Source: Pseudomonadales bacterium (GTDB taxonomy: Bacteria; Pseudomonadota; Gammaproteobacteria; Pseudomonadales; Azotimanducaceae). From it: DNA of 64,000 nucleotides. Each line of letters starts with the position of its first letter. Within the stretch, counting starts at the first letter, position 1. Below the pieces are notes generated by a model. That model searched no databases. It worked only from the letters and a program-made list of their open reading frames with translations, and was not told the origin of the DNA. The translations under genes were made by a program, and so were the position numbers. This document shows positions 37,872-46,672 of this stretch, piece after piece. The stretch lies in the NCBI GenBank assembly GCA_028281885.1, contig JANQJA010000003.1, positions 62,001 to 126,000 on the forward strand, given 5' to 3'.

Positions 37872-39254
37872 TTGCCGACTGAGCCGCAGGCGCAACGCCG
37901 GACTTCGGGCGTCGAGCTGCCCACGATCACACCAGCCAAGGCCTGGATCTATGGGTCGCTCAGCTTTCCGATTGCGATGCTGGGGTACCCGCTGGGCGCC
38001 TATATCCCGAGACTCTACTCTACCGAGATGGGTATCAGCCTGGCGCTGATTGGTCTTGTGATCACCTCGGCGGCCATTTTTGATGCGGTAACTGACCCAC
38101 TCATGGGGCATTTTAGTGATCGCTGGCGAACCCGGTGGGGTCGCCGCCGGCCCTGGATGGCGGTTGGCATACCGCTCTTTCTGATTGCGGTTTATATGCT
38201 TTTGAATCCCACCCAGGGAATCACCGTTGTTTATCTCGCCTTCTTCTTCCTCATGCTCAGGGCCTGTTCCACACTTTACGGGTTGCCCTATGCGGCCTGG
38301 GGCGTTGAGCTGTCGAGCGACTATCACGTTCGCACCATGATTCAGTCGGCGCGAGAGAAATACGTCATTGCAGGCCTGATGGCATCTGCGGCCATTGTGA
38401 CCTTCTCTGAAGAGATCTTTGGTCGTGCGGAAGCGAGCTTTGTACTGGCCAATATATCGCTGATCGTTGTGGTGCTCGTTCCGCTTGCCGCGATCCTGGT
38501 GCTAACGACATTACCGGAGGTGCCCACCTACAACGCACCACCAGTGTCATTCAAAGACGGCATTGTTCGAATGTACAAGAACAAGCTGTTCTTCCGTCTG
38601 CTTCTCATCGAACTCCTTATCGCCGGAGGAGAGAACTTTCGTAATACCGTCTCACTGCTGTTTATTCAGGACTACATTGGGCTGACCGGTGTGGGTCGGG
38701 CATTGCTGCTCTATTTCGGGTGTGGCCTCGCGGCAATTCCGTTCTGGGACTGGATCGCAAGACACTTTGGCAAGCACAAGTCGCTGGCGACAGCCATGGT
38801 GCTGGTGAGCCTGGTGTCAATCGGGGTGCTGACCCAGCGACATAGTCCAGGTGTGATCTTCTACATCCTGTTTGGACTCAAGGGTTTCTGTTTCGGCGCC
38901 TTCGCTTATCTGCCCCGGGCGATGCTGGCAGACGTTGTTGACCTGGATACGATTCGTTCCGGCTCGGCACGACCTGCCAGCTACTTTGCAATACTTGGCT
39001 TTATCACAAAGTGCGCCGCCTCTTTCGGCGGACTATCGCTGCCGATTCTCGCGTGGGTGGGTTATTCGGCGCAGGCCGGTGCTGAGAACTCGCCGGAACA
39101 GCTGATGTGGCTTGGTGCACTCTACGGTATTGTACCGACGGCGGTATTCGTCTTTGCCTTCTACCTTTGTGTGACCTGGCCACTCACCGACACGCTGCAT
39201 GCCAAGGTGGTGCGAATCCTGGGTAAACGTTACGAAAAACAGATGGTGAAATAG
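37872..39254 (+). CDS. GPH/MelB-type sugar:cation symporter family protein
   Basis: 460-aa MFS permease of the glycoside-pentoside-hexuronide family: about twelve helices, with the cation-site region FDAVTDPLMGHFSD in helix 2 and the loop RTRWGRRRPWM, both diagnostic. Start is TTG 37872 behind AAGGGGGGGA. Likely imports a glycoside or related solute across the inner membrane after uptake by the divergent TonB receptor. Exact substrate unknown. Confidence 0.85.
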   Translation: MPTEPQAQRRTSGVELPTITPAKAWIYGSLSFPIAMLGYPLGAYIPRLYSTEMGISLALIGLVITSAAIFDAVTDPLMGHFSDRWRTRWGRRRPWMAVGIPLFLIAVYMLLNPTQGITVVYLAFFFLMLRACSTLYGLPYAAWGVELSSDYHVRTMIQSAREKYVIAGLMASAAIVTFSEEIFGRAEASFVLANISLIVVVLVPLAAILVLTTLPEVPTYNAPPVSFKDGIVRMYKNKLFFRLLLIELLIAGGENFRNTVSLLFIQDYIGLTGVGRALLLYFGCGLAAIPFWDWIARHFGKHKSLATAMVLVSLVSIGVLTQRHSPGVIFYILFGLKGFCFGAFAYLPRAMLADVVDLDTIRSGSARPASYFAILGFITKCAASFGGLSLPILAWVGYSAQAGAENSPEQLMWLGALYGIVPTAVFVFAFYLCVTWPLTDTLHAKVVRILGKRYEKQMVK

Positions 39255-39266
39255 GCCGCGGCCTAT
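39251..39266. terminator. 16-bp perfect palindrome between convergent genes (possible two-way terminator)
   Basis: ATAGGCCGCGGCCTAT is a perfect palindrome that includes the symporter's TAG stop and lies 10 nt from the carboxylase stop. It can fold on either strand, but U-tracts are weak, so termination is uncertain. Confidence 0.4.
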
Positions 39267-39275
39267 CTTGGTTTC

Positions 39276-42200
39276 CTAGGGACGAAACTGAACTGTTCTC
39301 GGGCCCAGCCTGTCACTGTGATTGAGGGTGCGATAAGCCTCGGGTATCCAGTCACAGACCCGCTGCCTGGTTTCTCGGGGGTCTATCAGTTCTTCCACTT
39401 CAAACCGGGTCATGGGGCCGATAGGTCCGCGCCGACTTTCGATGCGCGTCATCAGTTCGGCTTTCATGGCATCCGGGTCGTCGGATTCAGCGAGTTGCCT
39501 GCGGTAGGCAGCTTCTATTCCCGATTCGGGAGGGAGACTGCCTGAGTCAAGCGCCGGCCAGGTGACTCGCATCGAAACGCGATTCTGCGGTGTTGCCCAG
39601 TACAGTCCAGCAACGCCGAAGGCGCGGCGCAGCAGCACTGTGAATATCGGAATGTTGATCTGCGTAAATGCCATCATCCAGGTGGCACCCTTGCGAATTG
39701 TGCCGTGAATTTCGTTTTCCAGGCCAACGGCGAATCCCGGGTTGTCCACCAGGTTTAAGAGTGGCAGGTGGAACTGATCGCAGATATCCAGCAGTCGGGT
39801 AAGCTTGTCGCAGCCATCGGCGGTCAGGGCGCCGCCACTTTCATGGCGACTGTCCGAGGCGATCACCCCCATGGGATATCCGTTCATGCGAACGAATCCT
39901 GTGATCTGATCTGTGCCCCACAGGGGTCCGATTTCGAAGAAAGAGTCCTGGTCTGCAACCAGGCGAATGAGCTTGCGTATGTCGAATGAACTGGCGCGAT
40001 TACGGGGAATAATGGTCAGCAGTTCTTCCTCTGCGCGATCGGCGGAATCGGTCGGGTCGATGACGGGCGGCAACTCATAGACGCTGGATGGCAGGTAGGA
40101 TAGGAACCGGCGGGTCTGCGTCATGGCGTCCAGTTCGGTTTCTGCCAGGTTGTCGACGGAGCCGTTGGTACAGTGAATTTGCCAGCCGCCCAGATCGTGC
40201 CTGTCGATGTTGTATCCCATGGCCTGCCTCACGACCGGCGGCCCCGCGACAAAGAGTTGCGACATGTCTTTGACCATGACCGAGAAGTGGCCAAGCATGG
40301 CCTTGGCGGCGCCGATGCCAACGACACTGCCCAGCAACAGGTTCACTACCGGTACGGTATTCAGATGACGATTAAACAGGTGCCCGCCCAGATGGGCGGA
40401 CAGGGATGAACCACCGGCGCCGGCAACGCGGGGCTGTCCTGACCTGATAGCGCCGGTGCTTTCTTTGGCGCCTCCGTCCCTGGTTTCCTGTTGCGGGATC
40501 ATGCTGGCGACGCTGCCGCCACCGGATGAACCGTCCAGCATGCGAACCTCGGGTACGCGCATCTCCAGTGAGAGCTGATCGAAATACAGGTTCTTCCCCT
40601 TTACGGTGCCGTCAGCATGGCCGCCCCTTGAGGTAAAGTCATCCGCGCACACGACCACGGTTCTTTCTTCGCACTTGCCCCAGCCACCGACGTGATTGGA
40701 TGGGGTAAATTCGGCGATGGTATCGCCGTCGTAGGAAGTAAAACCCGACGCACTGCCGATCTCATGGAAAGTACCCGAGTCGAGGAACAGCTCAATCCGT
40801 TCCCGGCAGGTCAGTTTGCCCCGTTCGCGCTGGCGGACAACGCCGGGATCGGTTGAGCCGGGTGCGAGCCTCTTTGCGGCGATGTCGCGCAGTCGATCTG
40901 CCTGCTCGATCATCGGTAACCAGGAATCGTCATGGTCCACGGCGACAGAGGTATCGCCATCCGCATCCGGCGTGATCGCGATGACTGTATCGCCGGCGTG
41001 CACCTGGGCCTCTACTCCGGCGATGGCGACTGCCGAAACGGTTCCGGTACAAGGTGCCGTCAGGGTAGTCTCGGTTTTCATGGCGCTGACCACCAGGAGC
41101 GTATCGCCAGCATTGACCGTGTCGCCGACTTCTACTGCGATCTCGATGATGCTGCCGCTCATGGGGCATTCAACCCCCACATCCCCGCTCGCGAGGCTAA
41201 GGGTCTGGCTTGCTGTGACTATTGGTGGCGCGGAACGTGGACCGAGCGCCCGGGTCTGCTGCTGCAGCAGTTCCAACGATGCGCTGAGTGCTTTTGATGG
41301 AGACAGTGTCTCTGCTTCTTCAGCGAGGAAGGTGGTTCGCGCATCACCACGCACCACTACAGGATGGCCCACGATTGCTTTCAGTTGACCGAGGTTGGTG
41401 GCGGCTCCCTGGATATTGAACTCGCCGAGTGCAAATTGTGTTTTCCGTAGCGCCCGTTCGTAGCTCTCTGCCCGGCAGATCAGTTTGGCGAGCAGCGGGT
41501 CAAACTGGGGTGGCGGCGTGTAACCCGCATAACCGATACCGTCGACCCTGATTCCGGCACCCGCGGGTTCCTTGTAACCTTGTAGCAGGCCGCTACCGTG
41601 CAGGACCACGCGAGATTGAATGGCAAACGACCGCGGCGGTGGCAGATCGACCAGTCCCAGCGATTCCAGGCTCGCACCCATTGCGATCTGCAACTGGGCT
41701 TCTACCAGCTCGATACCCAGCACTTCTTCGGTGATCGTGTGTTCGACCTGAATGCGGGGATTGCACTCGATGAAAAAGAACGCTCCTGATTCGGGGGCGA
41801 CGAGGAATTCCACAGTGGCTGCATTCTGGTACTTCGCCGCGCTGATCAGGCGGACGGCCGCGTCATGAAGCTGCTCTTTGACTGACTTGTCGAGTTCCGG
41901 GGCCGGTGCGATTTCCACGACCTTTTGATTGCGCTGCTGGATGGAACAGTCGCGCTCATAAAGATGTACGACCTTCCCACTGTTGTCTGCCAGGACCTGT
42001 ACTTCTATATGCTTGGGGCGCGGTACCAGCCGCTCTATAAAGAGTGCGTCGTTGCCGAAGGCTGATTTGGCTTCGCTGGCCGCACGCACAATGGCCTCGG
42101 GAAGATCGTCGGCGCCAAACACGGCACGCATTCCCCGACCGCCACCGCCCATCGCTGCCTTGATCATGACCGGGAAGCCATGTTCCCCGGCAAATGCCGC

Positions 42201-42632
42201 GGCGTCCTCGGGGCAGGTGACCGGACATCCGGGCACCGTCGGGATGTCCAGCGATCTGGCCAGTTCGAGGGCTTTCAGTTTGTCGCCGAACAGTTCGAGG
42301 CAGGCACTGTCAGGCCCAACGAACGCGATGCCTGCTTTCTCACAGGCACGGGCGAAATCTGCGTTCTCTGACAGGAAGCCGTAGCCGGGGTGAATGGCAT
42401 CGCAACCCGATTCCTTGGCGATGCGAATAATGGATTCGATGTCGAGGTACGCTGTGACCGGATCGTCCGTCGCGTCAAGGAGGATGCGTTCGCTTGCCTG
42501 TCGCGCGTGTAAAGAAAACTGGTCGACGGGCGCATAGATTGCGACGGTCTCGATGCCGAGTGTCGCAGCGGCCCTCGCGATGCGAATCGCGATTTCTCCG
42601 CGATTCGCAATCAGCAGTTTCTTGATCGGCAT
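39276..42632 (-). CDS. Single-chain biotin-dependent acyl-CoA carboxylase (BC-BCCP-CT)
   Basis: 1118 aa from ATG 42632 (GGAG 6 nt upstream). Biotin carboxylase domain at about 1-445 (KLLIANRGEIAIRI, ATP-grasp loop MGGGGRGM, ECNPRIQVEHT). Biotinyl domain about 485-560 with the modified lysine in SAMKTET (about 519). Carboxyltransferase about 575-1118 (NLVDNPGFAVG). All three functions in one chain match the long-chain acyl-CoA carboxylase group; acetyl-, propionyl- or longer acyl-CoA cannot be distinguished from sequence. Intact, no frameshift. Confidence 0.9.
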   Translation of the reverse strand: MPIKKLLIANRGEIAIRIARAAATLGIETVAIYAPVDQFSLHARQASERILLDATDDPVTAYLDIESIIRIAKESGCDAIHPGYGFLSENADFARACEKAGIAFVGPDSACLELFGDKLKALELARSLDIPTVPGCPVTCPEDAAAFAGEHGFPVMIKAAMGGGGRGMRAVFGADDLPEAIVRAASEAKSAFGNDALFIERLVPRPKHIEVQVLADNSGKVVHLYERDCSIQQRNQKVVEIAPAPELDKSVKEQLHDAAVRLISAAKYQNAATVEFLVAPESGAFFFIECNPRIQVEHTITEEVLGIELVEAQLQIAMGASLESLGLVDLPPPRSFAIQSRVVLHGSGLLQGYKEPAGAGIRVDGIGYAGYTPPPQFDPLLAKLICRAESYERALRKTQFALGEFNIQGAATNLGQLKAIVGHPVVVRGDARTTFLAEEAETLSPSKALSASLELLQQQTRALGPRSAPPIVTASQTLSLASGDVGVECPMSGSIIEIAVEVGDTVNAGDTLLVVSAMKTETTLTAPCTGTVSAVAIAGVEAQVHAGDTVIAITPDADGDTSVAVDHDDSWLPMIEQADRLRDIAAKRLAPGSTDPGVVRQRERGKLTCRERIELFLDSGTFHEIGSASGFTSYDGDTIAEFTPSNHVGGWGKCEERTVVVCADDFTSRGGHADGTVKGKNLYFDQLSLEMRVPEVRMLDGSSGGGSVASMIPQQETRDGGAKESTGAIRSGQPRVAGAGGSSLSAHLGGHLFNRHLNTVPVVNLLLGSVVGIGAAKAMLGHFSVMVKDMSQLFVAGPPVVRQAMGYNIDRHDLGGWQIHCTNGSVDNLAETELDAMTQTRRFLSYLPSSVYELPPVIDPTDSADRAEEELLTIIPRNRASSFDIRKLIRLVADQDSFFEIGPLWGTDQITGFVRMNGYPMGVIASDSRHESGGALTADGCDKLTRLLDICDQFHLPLLNLVDNPGFAVGLENEIHGTIRKGATWMMAFTQINIPIFTVLLRRAFGVAGLYWATPQNRVSMRVTWPALDSGSLPPESGIEAAYRRQLAESDDPDAMKAELMTRIESRRGPIGPMTRFEVEELIDPRETRQRVCDWIPEAYRTLNHSDRLGPRTVQFRP

Positions 42633-42746
42633 GGACAACTCCAGGAGTCAGGTGGCGTCAAACCATCAGGCGATCTTTGCTCGTAGTCCGTATCCGGCAC
42701 AGGGTGACGGTGAGTTGAGGTACCGTCGTCATTTCGATTGTTGGGT

Positions 42747-43133
42747 CTAGTCCTGGTCGAACCAGGCAGTATTGCTGCCAACGATGGTGACCGTGAGGTG
42801 CGCCATCTCCGTGTCGGCCTTGGCGCCGTGCCAGTGTTTCTCTCCGGCCTTGATATGGGCCACATCGCCGACGTTGATTTCATATTCGGTATCTTCCGTC
42901 GCCACAATACCGGAACCGGAAGTGACTACCAGAATCTGATCGTTGTCGTGGGCATGCCATCCTGTCGTTGCGCCTTTGCTGAAGTGCACGATGCTGCAGC
43001 GATAGTTGTCCGAGTCTCCGTCGGGAATGATCGGCTGTTGTTCGCGGGATACCGAGCCACCTTCCCAACCCGGGACGGGGACGGCCTCTCCCAGCGATAT
43101 TTTTTCTACTTCGTCGATTGTGACGACACGCAT
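42747..43133 (-). CDS. Cupin-domain protein
   Basis: 128-aa single-domain cupin. Metal-binding motif 1 reads GWHAHDNDQILVVTSG (two His and a following acidic/Gln position) and motif 2 GDVAHIKAGEKHWHG. AGGAG precedes ATG 43133. It sits between the acyl-CoA carboxylase and the LysR gene, all on the minus strand. Could be an isomerase, dioxygenase or sensor; function not assigned. Confidence 0.8.
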   Translation of the reverse strand: MRVVTIDEVEKISLGEAVPVPGWEGGSVSREQQPIIPDGDSDNYRCSIVHFSKGATTGWHAHDNDQILVVTSGSGIVATEDTEYEINVGDVAHIKAGEKHWHGAKADTEMAHLTVTIVGSNTAWFDQD

Positions 43134-43288
43134 TCGGCTATTCTCCTCTTCAGATATCCAGGCTCCGCTCTTGAAGCCTCGTCGGGAAAGATATCACATG
43201 GCGGCAATCGTATCTTCCGCAGGATTGAGTCAATGCGAGTGCGAGGTTCACCGTGCCAGCGCGAGGATTGGTTATGAGAAATCTTGTT

Positions 43289-44215
43289 TTACGTGACGGG
43301 CTGATGTTCGAGTCTGTCTCGGGCTCGGTTTCCTCGATCGACTTCCAGGCAGTTTTCAATCCAGGCGTTCATGGCTGGCGTTCGATGGAAATTCTTCGGT
43401 AACACAAAATAGAGATTGCGCCTTAGGTCGCGCTTGTAAAGTTTCAGTGGAACGAGGTTACGGCCTTGTACGTTGCGCCCAATGGCGATTTGCGACAGGC
43501 ACCCTACGCCGAGTCCCTGGAACACCGCGCTCTTGATCGCTTCGTTGTGTTTGAACTCCAGGAAGACGTTGATCTCCGGCAGTAGTTCTCCGAGCGCCGC
43601 TTCGAAAGCGCGGCGCGAACTGGAATCAGGCTCCCGCAGAATCCATTTGGCGGATGTGATGTCGTGGTCACGGAGTACTGTCTTGTTCGCAAGCGGGTGC
43701 TCGTTACTGCAGAACACGAGCAGTTCGTCCTTGCGCCAGGGGACCAGTTCCAGATTCGCGTCGTGTACTTCGCCTTCGATCATGCCGATATCGACCTCGT
43801 AGTTGAGGACCTTGCTGATGATGTCCCGGGTTGAGAGCGTATCCAGCTGAATCTGGGCGCTGGGAAACTTGTCCAGATAGTTGGCGAGATAGACCGTGCC
43901 GATATAGTTGCCGATGGTGTGACTGGCGCCCACTCGCACATGGCCGAAGTCGGTATGGCCCAGCAATAGCTGATCGAAGCTTTTGCAGTGGCTGAGCAGG
44001 TTTTCCGCTTCACGGCGCAGTGTCTGTCCGGTGGCGCTGAGCTTGATGCGATTGTGGGACCGGCTGAACAGGCTGACGCCGTAGTTCTGTTCCAGATTTT
44101 GCAGCGCTTCGCTGGCGGCGGACTGGGACAGGTGTAACGTCTCAGCGGCCCTGGAAATATTCTGCTGGCGGGCAACTTCCAGGAAAATCTCCAACTGACG
44201 GATCGTATATTTCAT
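43289..44215 (-). CDS. LysR-family transcriptional regulator
   Basis: 308 aa from ATG 44215 (MKYTIRQLEIFLEVARQQNI). Winged helix-turn-helix in residues 1-60 (ISRAAETLHLSQSAASEALQ); the remainder is the periplasmic-binding-protein-like effector domain. It is divergent from the molybdopterin oxidoreductase, and an inverted repeat of the LysR type lies between them, so control of that gene is likely. Confidence 0.9.
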   Translation of the reverse strand: MKYTIRQLEIFLEVARQQNISRAAETLHLSQSAASEALQNLEQNYGVSLFSRSHNRIKLSATGQTLRREAENLLSHCKSFDQLLLGHTDFGHVRVGASHTIGNYIGTVYLANYLDKFPSAQIQLDTLSTRDIISKVLNYEVDIGMIEGEVHDANLELVPWRKDELLVFCSNEHPLANKTVLRDHDITSAKWILREPDSSSRRAFEAALGELLPEINVFLEFKHNEAIKSAVFQGLGVGCLSQIAIGRNVQGRNLVPLKLYKRDLRRNLYFVLPKNFHRTPAMNAWIENCLEVDRGNRARDRLEHQPVT

Positions 44216-44246
44216 GGTGATGGGCTTGCCTGGCGTCGGATTTTCA

Positions 44247-44265
44247 GTATCGGTATTTCCGATAC
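44247..44265. promoter_or_regulatory. Inverted repeat, candidate LysR binding site
   Basis: GTATCGG-TATTT-CCGATAC, perfect 7-bp arms with a 5-nt spacer, 32 nt upstream of the lysR start. A further CCGAT half site lies at 44281-44285. This two-site layout is typical of LysR control of a divergent target. Confidence 0.6.
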
Positions 44266-44389
44266 CAAATGCCAATATATCCGATTTTATTCAGTGAAGC
44301 GGCTTCTCTAATCTAGGCGCTGCGATGGCCCGATCTGCGAGCTATCGATACTGGAAACTGGTCAACAAGGGAGGCGGAGGAGTCTCTTT

Positions 44390-46516
44390 ATGGCTGAAAC
44401 ACGCAAGACATTTTGTCGTCATTGCATGTCGATCTGCGGCCTGAATCTGGAGGTCGAAAACAACAAGGTCATCAGGGTGCGTGGCGACAAGGAGCATCCG
44501 GTGTCGCAGGGATATAGCTGCGCGATGGGCCAGCACAATATGGCCGTGCAGGATGATCCGATGCGGCTGATGTCCGCGCAGCAGCGTCGCGAGGATGGCA
44601 GCTATGACGCGATCGCCGTGGATGACGCGCTGGATCGTGTTAGCGAAAAATTACGTCAGTTGCTGGATCAGCATGGTCCTCGTTCAATCGCCCTGTATCA
44701 TGGGACCGGCACTGCCTATAGTGGTCTCGCATACAACACGGCCAAGAGCTGGCTCCGATCAATTGGTTCGCCCGAACTCTACACCAGCATGACCGTTGAC
44801 CAGTCGAGTATGTATATCTGTCGTGACCGCATGGGTGCATTCAAGACCGGTCGCCCCTATCTCGATCAACTGGATGTGATCATGTTGATTGGTAACAACG
44901 TGGCGATCAGTCATCAGGGTTATCGACGTTCCCCGGTGCCCGGTACCAATCCCAGAAAGAGTCTCATTGATGCCCGAGCCCGCGGTACCAAGGTGATTGT
45001 TGTTGACCCGCGTCGTACCGAGACGGTGCGGTATGCCGATGAGTTTCTGCAGATTAAACCGGGGACCGACTGCGCGCTGCTGGCGACGATGATCCGGGTG
45101 ATCCTGAAGGAAGGGTGGTATGACCATGACTTCTGCGATCGGTTTGTCACGTCGATGGACAAACTGGAAGAAGCCGTGGAACCCTTTTCGCTCGAGTATG
45201 GCAGTCAGCAGACCGGGATCGAGGCCGATCAGATCTACTCTACGGTGAAACTGTTCGCGACAGCCAGGCGTGCCAATGCGGGCCTGGGTACCGGACCCTG
45301 TTTCGGCCCGCACTCGAATCTGGCGGAACACCTTGTTGAAGTACTCAACGCTTTATTGGGCTCATACCGTCGCGCCGGCGACCGGGTGCGAACGGGGCTG
45401 TCCAACATGAAAGAGGTCGTTGAAGGCGTCAGTCCACCCAACCGGACGTGGGAGACCGGCGTCAAACTGCGCACGGCCGACATCGGTCATCTGAACAGTG
45501 AGTTTCCGTCGTCACGCTTGCCGTTCGAAATTTTGCACGAAGGCGAAGACCGGGTCCGGGCGCTGATTGTCTGTGGCGGTAATCCGCTGACGTCGATCGG
45601 CGGTACTGAAAGGACCTATGAAGCCTTTGAGAGCCTGGAACTGCTGGTGTCCATTGATCCCAGGTGGTCGCCGACCGGACGCCTGGCGCACTACGTCATT
45701 CCCACCAAGTTACCCATTGAGCGCGAGGACATGAATATCGCCCTCGACGGGCAGCGCCGGATTCAGTGGGTCGACTACACCCAGCCCGTCATCCAGCCGC
45801 CGGAAAACACCCTGGAAGACTGGGAGGTGTTCTGGGAATTCTCGCGCCGTATGGGCGTGCAGCTTAATTTCCGTCCCGGTTCGTGGGGAGTTCAACGGGG
45901 AGAGGGAATCGATCTTGACATGCAGACGCGCCCAACCACTGCTGACATGTATCGTTATCTGTGTGAAGTAGCAGGGATTGACTACGACACGTTGCGGCAC
46001 CATCCGAGCGGCATGATGCTGGACAAAGAGCCGCTGATCGTACAACCGGCGCGAGAAGATGATGGCGTGCGACTGGACTTGTGTCCGGACGACGTTCGTG
46101 AAGAAATAAAGGCCGTATTTTCCGGGCCTGAGAGTTCTGATCCCGATTATCCCTACCTTATGGTTAGCCGCCGGGTTCAGCGTGTCATGAATGCGATGTA
46201 TCACAACCTGGAATTGGTGCAGGATAAATTCGAAATGGCGCCGTTCTTCATGCATCCGTCGGATATCGAAAAGGAAAAACTGCAACCCGGGGATGTGGTG
46301 TCGATTCGATCTCGCGCGGGAAAAATCGTCGGCCGCCTGACGGCGGACGAAACGCTTCAGCGCGGCGTCGTTGCCATGCCGATGGGCTGGGGCAGCGCAG
46401 ATCCATCGGATGCCCAGAGCACGCTCACCAGTCAGCTGGTATCGATTGATGCGGATGTCGAAGCGATCAACTTCATGCCGCGGCAGACAGCGATCCCGGT
46501 TGCCGTATCGGGCTGA
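44390..46516 (+). CDS. Molybdopterin oxidoreductase, DMSO-reductase superfamily
   Basis: 708 aa, no twin-arginine signal, so probably cytoplasmic. N-terminal [4Fe-4S] site C9-x2-C12-x3-C16-x27-C44. Cofactor regions include VVDPRRTETVRYAD and a C-terminal dinucleotide-binding domain (about 580-700). The metal-ligand segment around residue 140 is DQSSMYICRDRMG, so serine or cysteine could bind Mo/W. No electron-transfer subunit is adjacent. The substrate is unknown. GGAGG precedes the ATG; moeA lies 1.5 kb downstream. Confidence 0.88.
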   Translation: MAETRKTFCRHCMSICGLNLEVENNKVIRVRGDKEHPVSQGYSCAMGQHNMAVQDDPMRLMSAQQRREDGSYDAIAVDDALDRVSEKLRQLLDQHGPRSIALYHGTGTAYSGLAYNTAKSWLRSIGSPELYTSMTVDQSSMYICRDRMGAFKTGRPYLDQLDVIMLIGNNVAISHQGYRRSPVPGTNPRKSLIDARARGTKVIVVDPRRTETVRYADEFLQIKPGTDCALLATMIRVILKEGWYDHDFCDRFVTSMDKLEEAVEPFSLEYGSQQTGIEADQIYSTVKLFATARRANAGLGTGPCFGPHSNLAEHLVEVLNALLGSYRRAGDRVRTGLSNMKEVVEGVSPPNRTWETGVKLRTADIGHLNSEFPSSRLPFEILHEGEDRVRALIVCGGNPLTSIGGTERTYEAFESLELLVSIDPRWSPTGRLAHYVIPTKLPIEREDMNIALDGQRRIQWVDYTQPVIQPPENTLEDWEVFWEFSRRMGVQLNFRPGSWGVQRGEGIDLDMQTRPTTADMYRYLCEVAGIDYDTLRHHPSGMMLDKEPLIVQPAREDDGVRLDLCPDDVREEIKAVFSGPESSDPDYPYLMVSRRVQRVMNAMYHNLELVQDKFEMAPFFMHPSDIEKEKLQPGDVVSIRSRAGKIVGRLTADETLQRGVVAMPMGWGSADPSDAQSTLTSQLVSIDADVEAINFMPRQTAIPVAVSG

Positions 46517-46613
46517 TGCCCCGATGGCCATGATGGTCGAGCGATGACGATATTTTTCTGGAAATGGAACCCAATCGCCGACTGGGAGGATTCGTGCGGC
46601 CCCCTCACTAGCT

Positions 46614-46639
46614 AACTACCTGCGGAAATCCAGGTAGTT
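46614..46639 (+). promoter_or_regulatory. Hairpin in the leader of the beta-helix protein gene
   Basis: AACTACCTG (46614-46622) pairs perfectly with CAGGTAGTT (46631-46639) around an 8-nt loop. No U-tract follows. It lies 34 nt before the ATG of the secreted protein and 97 nt after the oxidoreductase stop. It may be a leader structure, a protein-binding site or an mRNA 3' end. Confidence 0.5.
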
Positions 46640-46672
46640 GATCGAGTAGAACGATAATAATGAGGAGGACTC

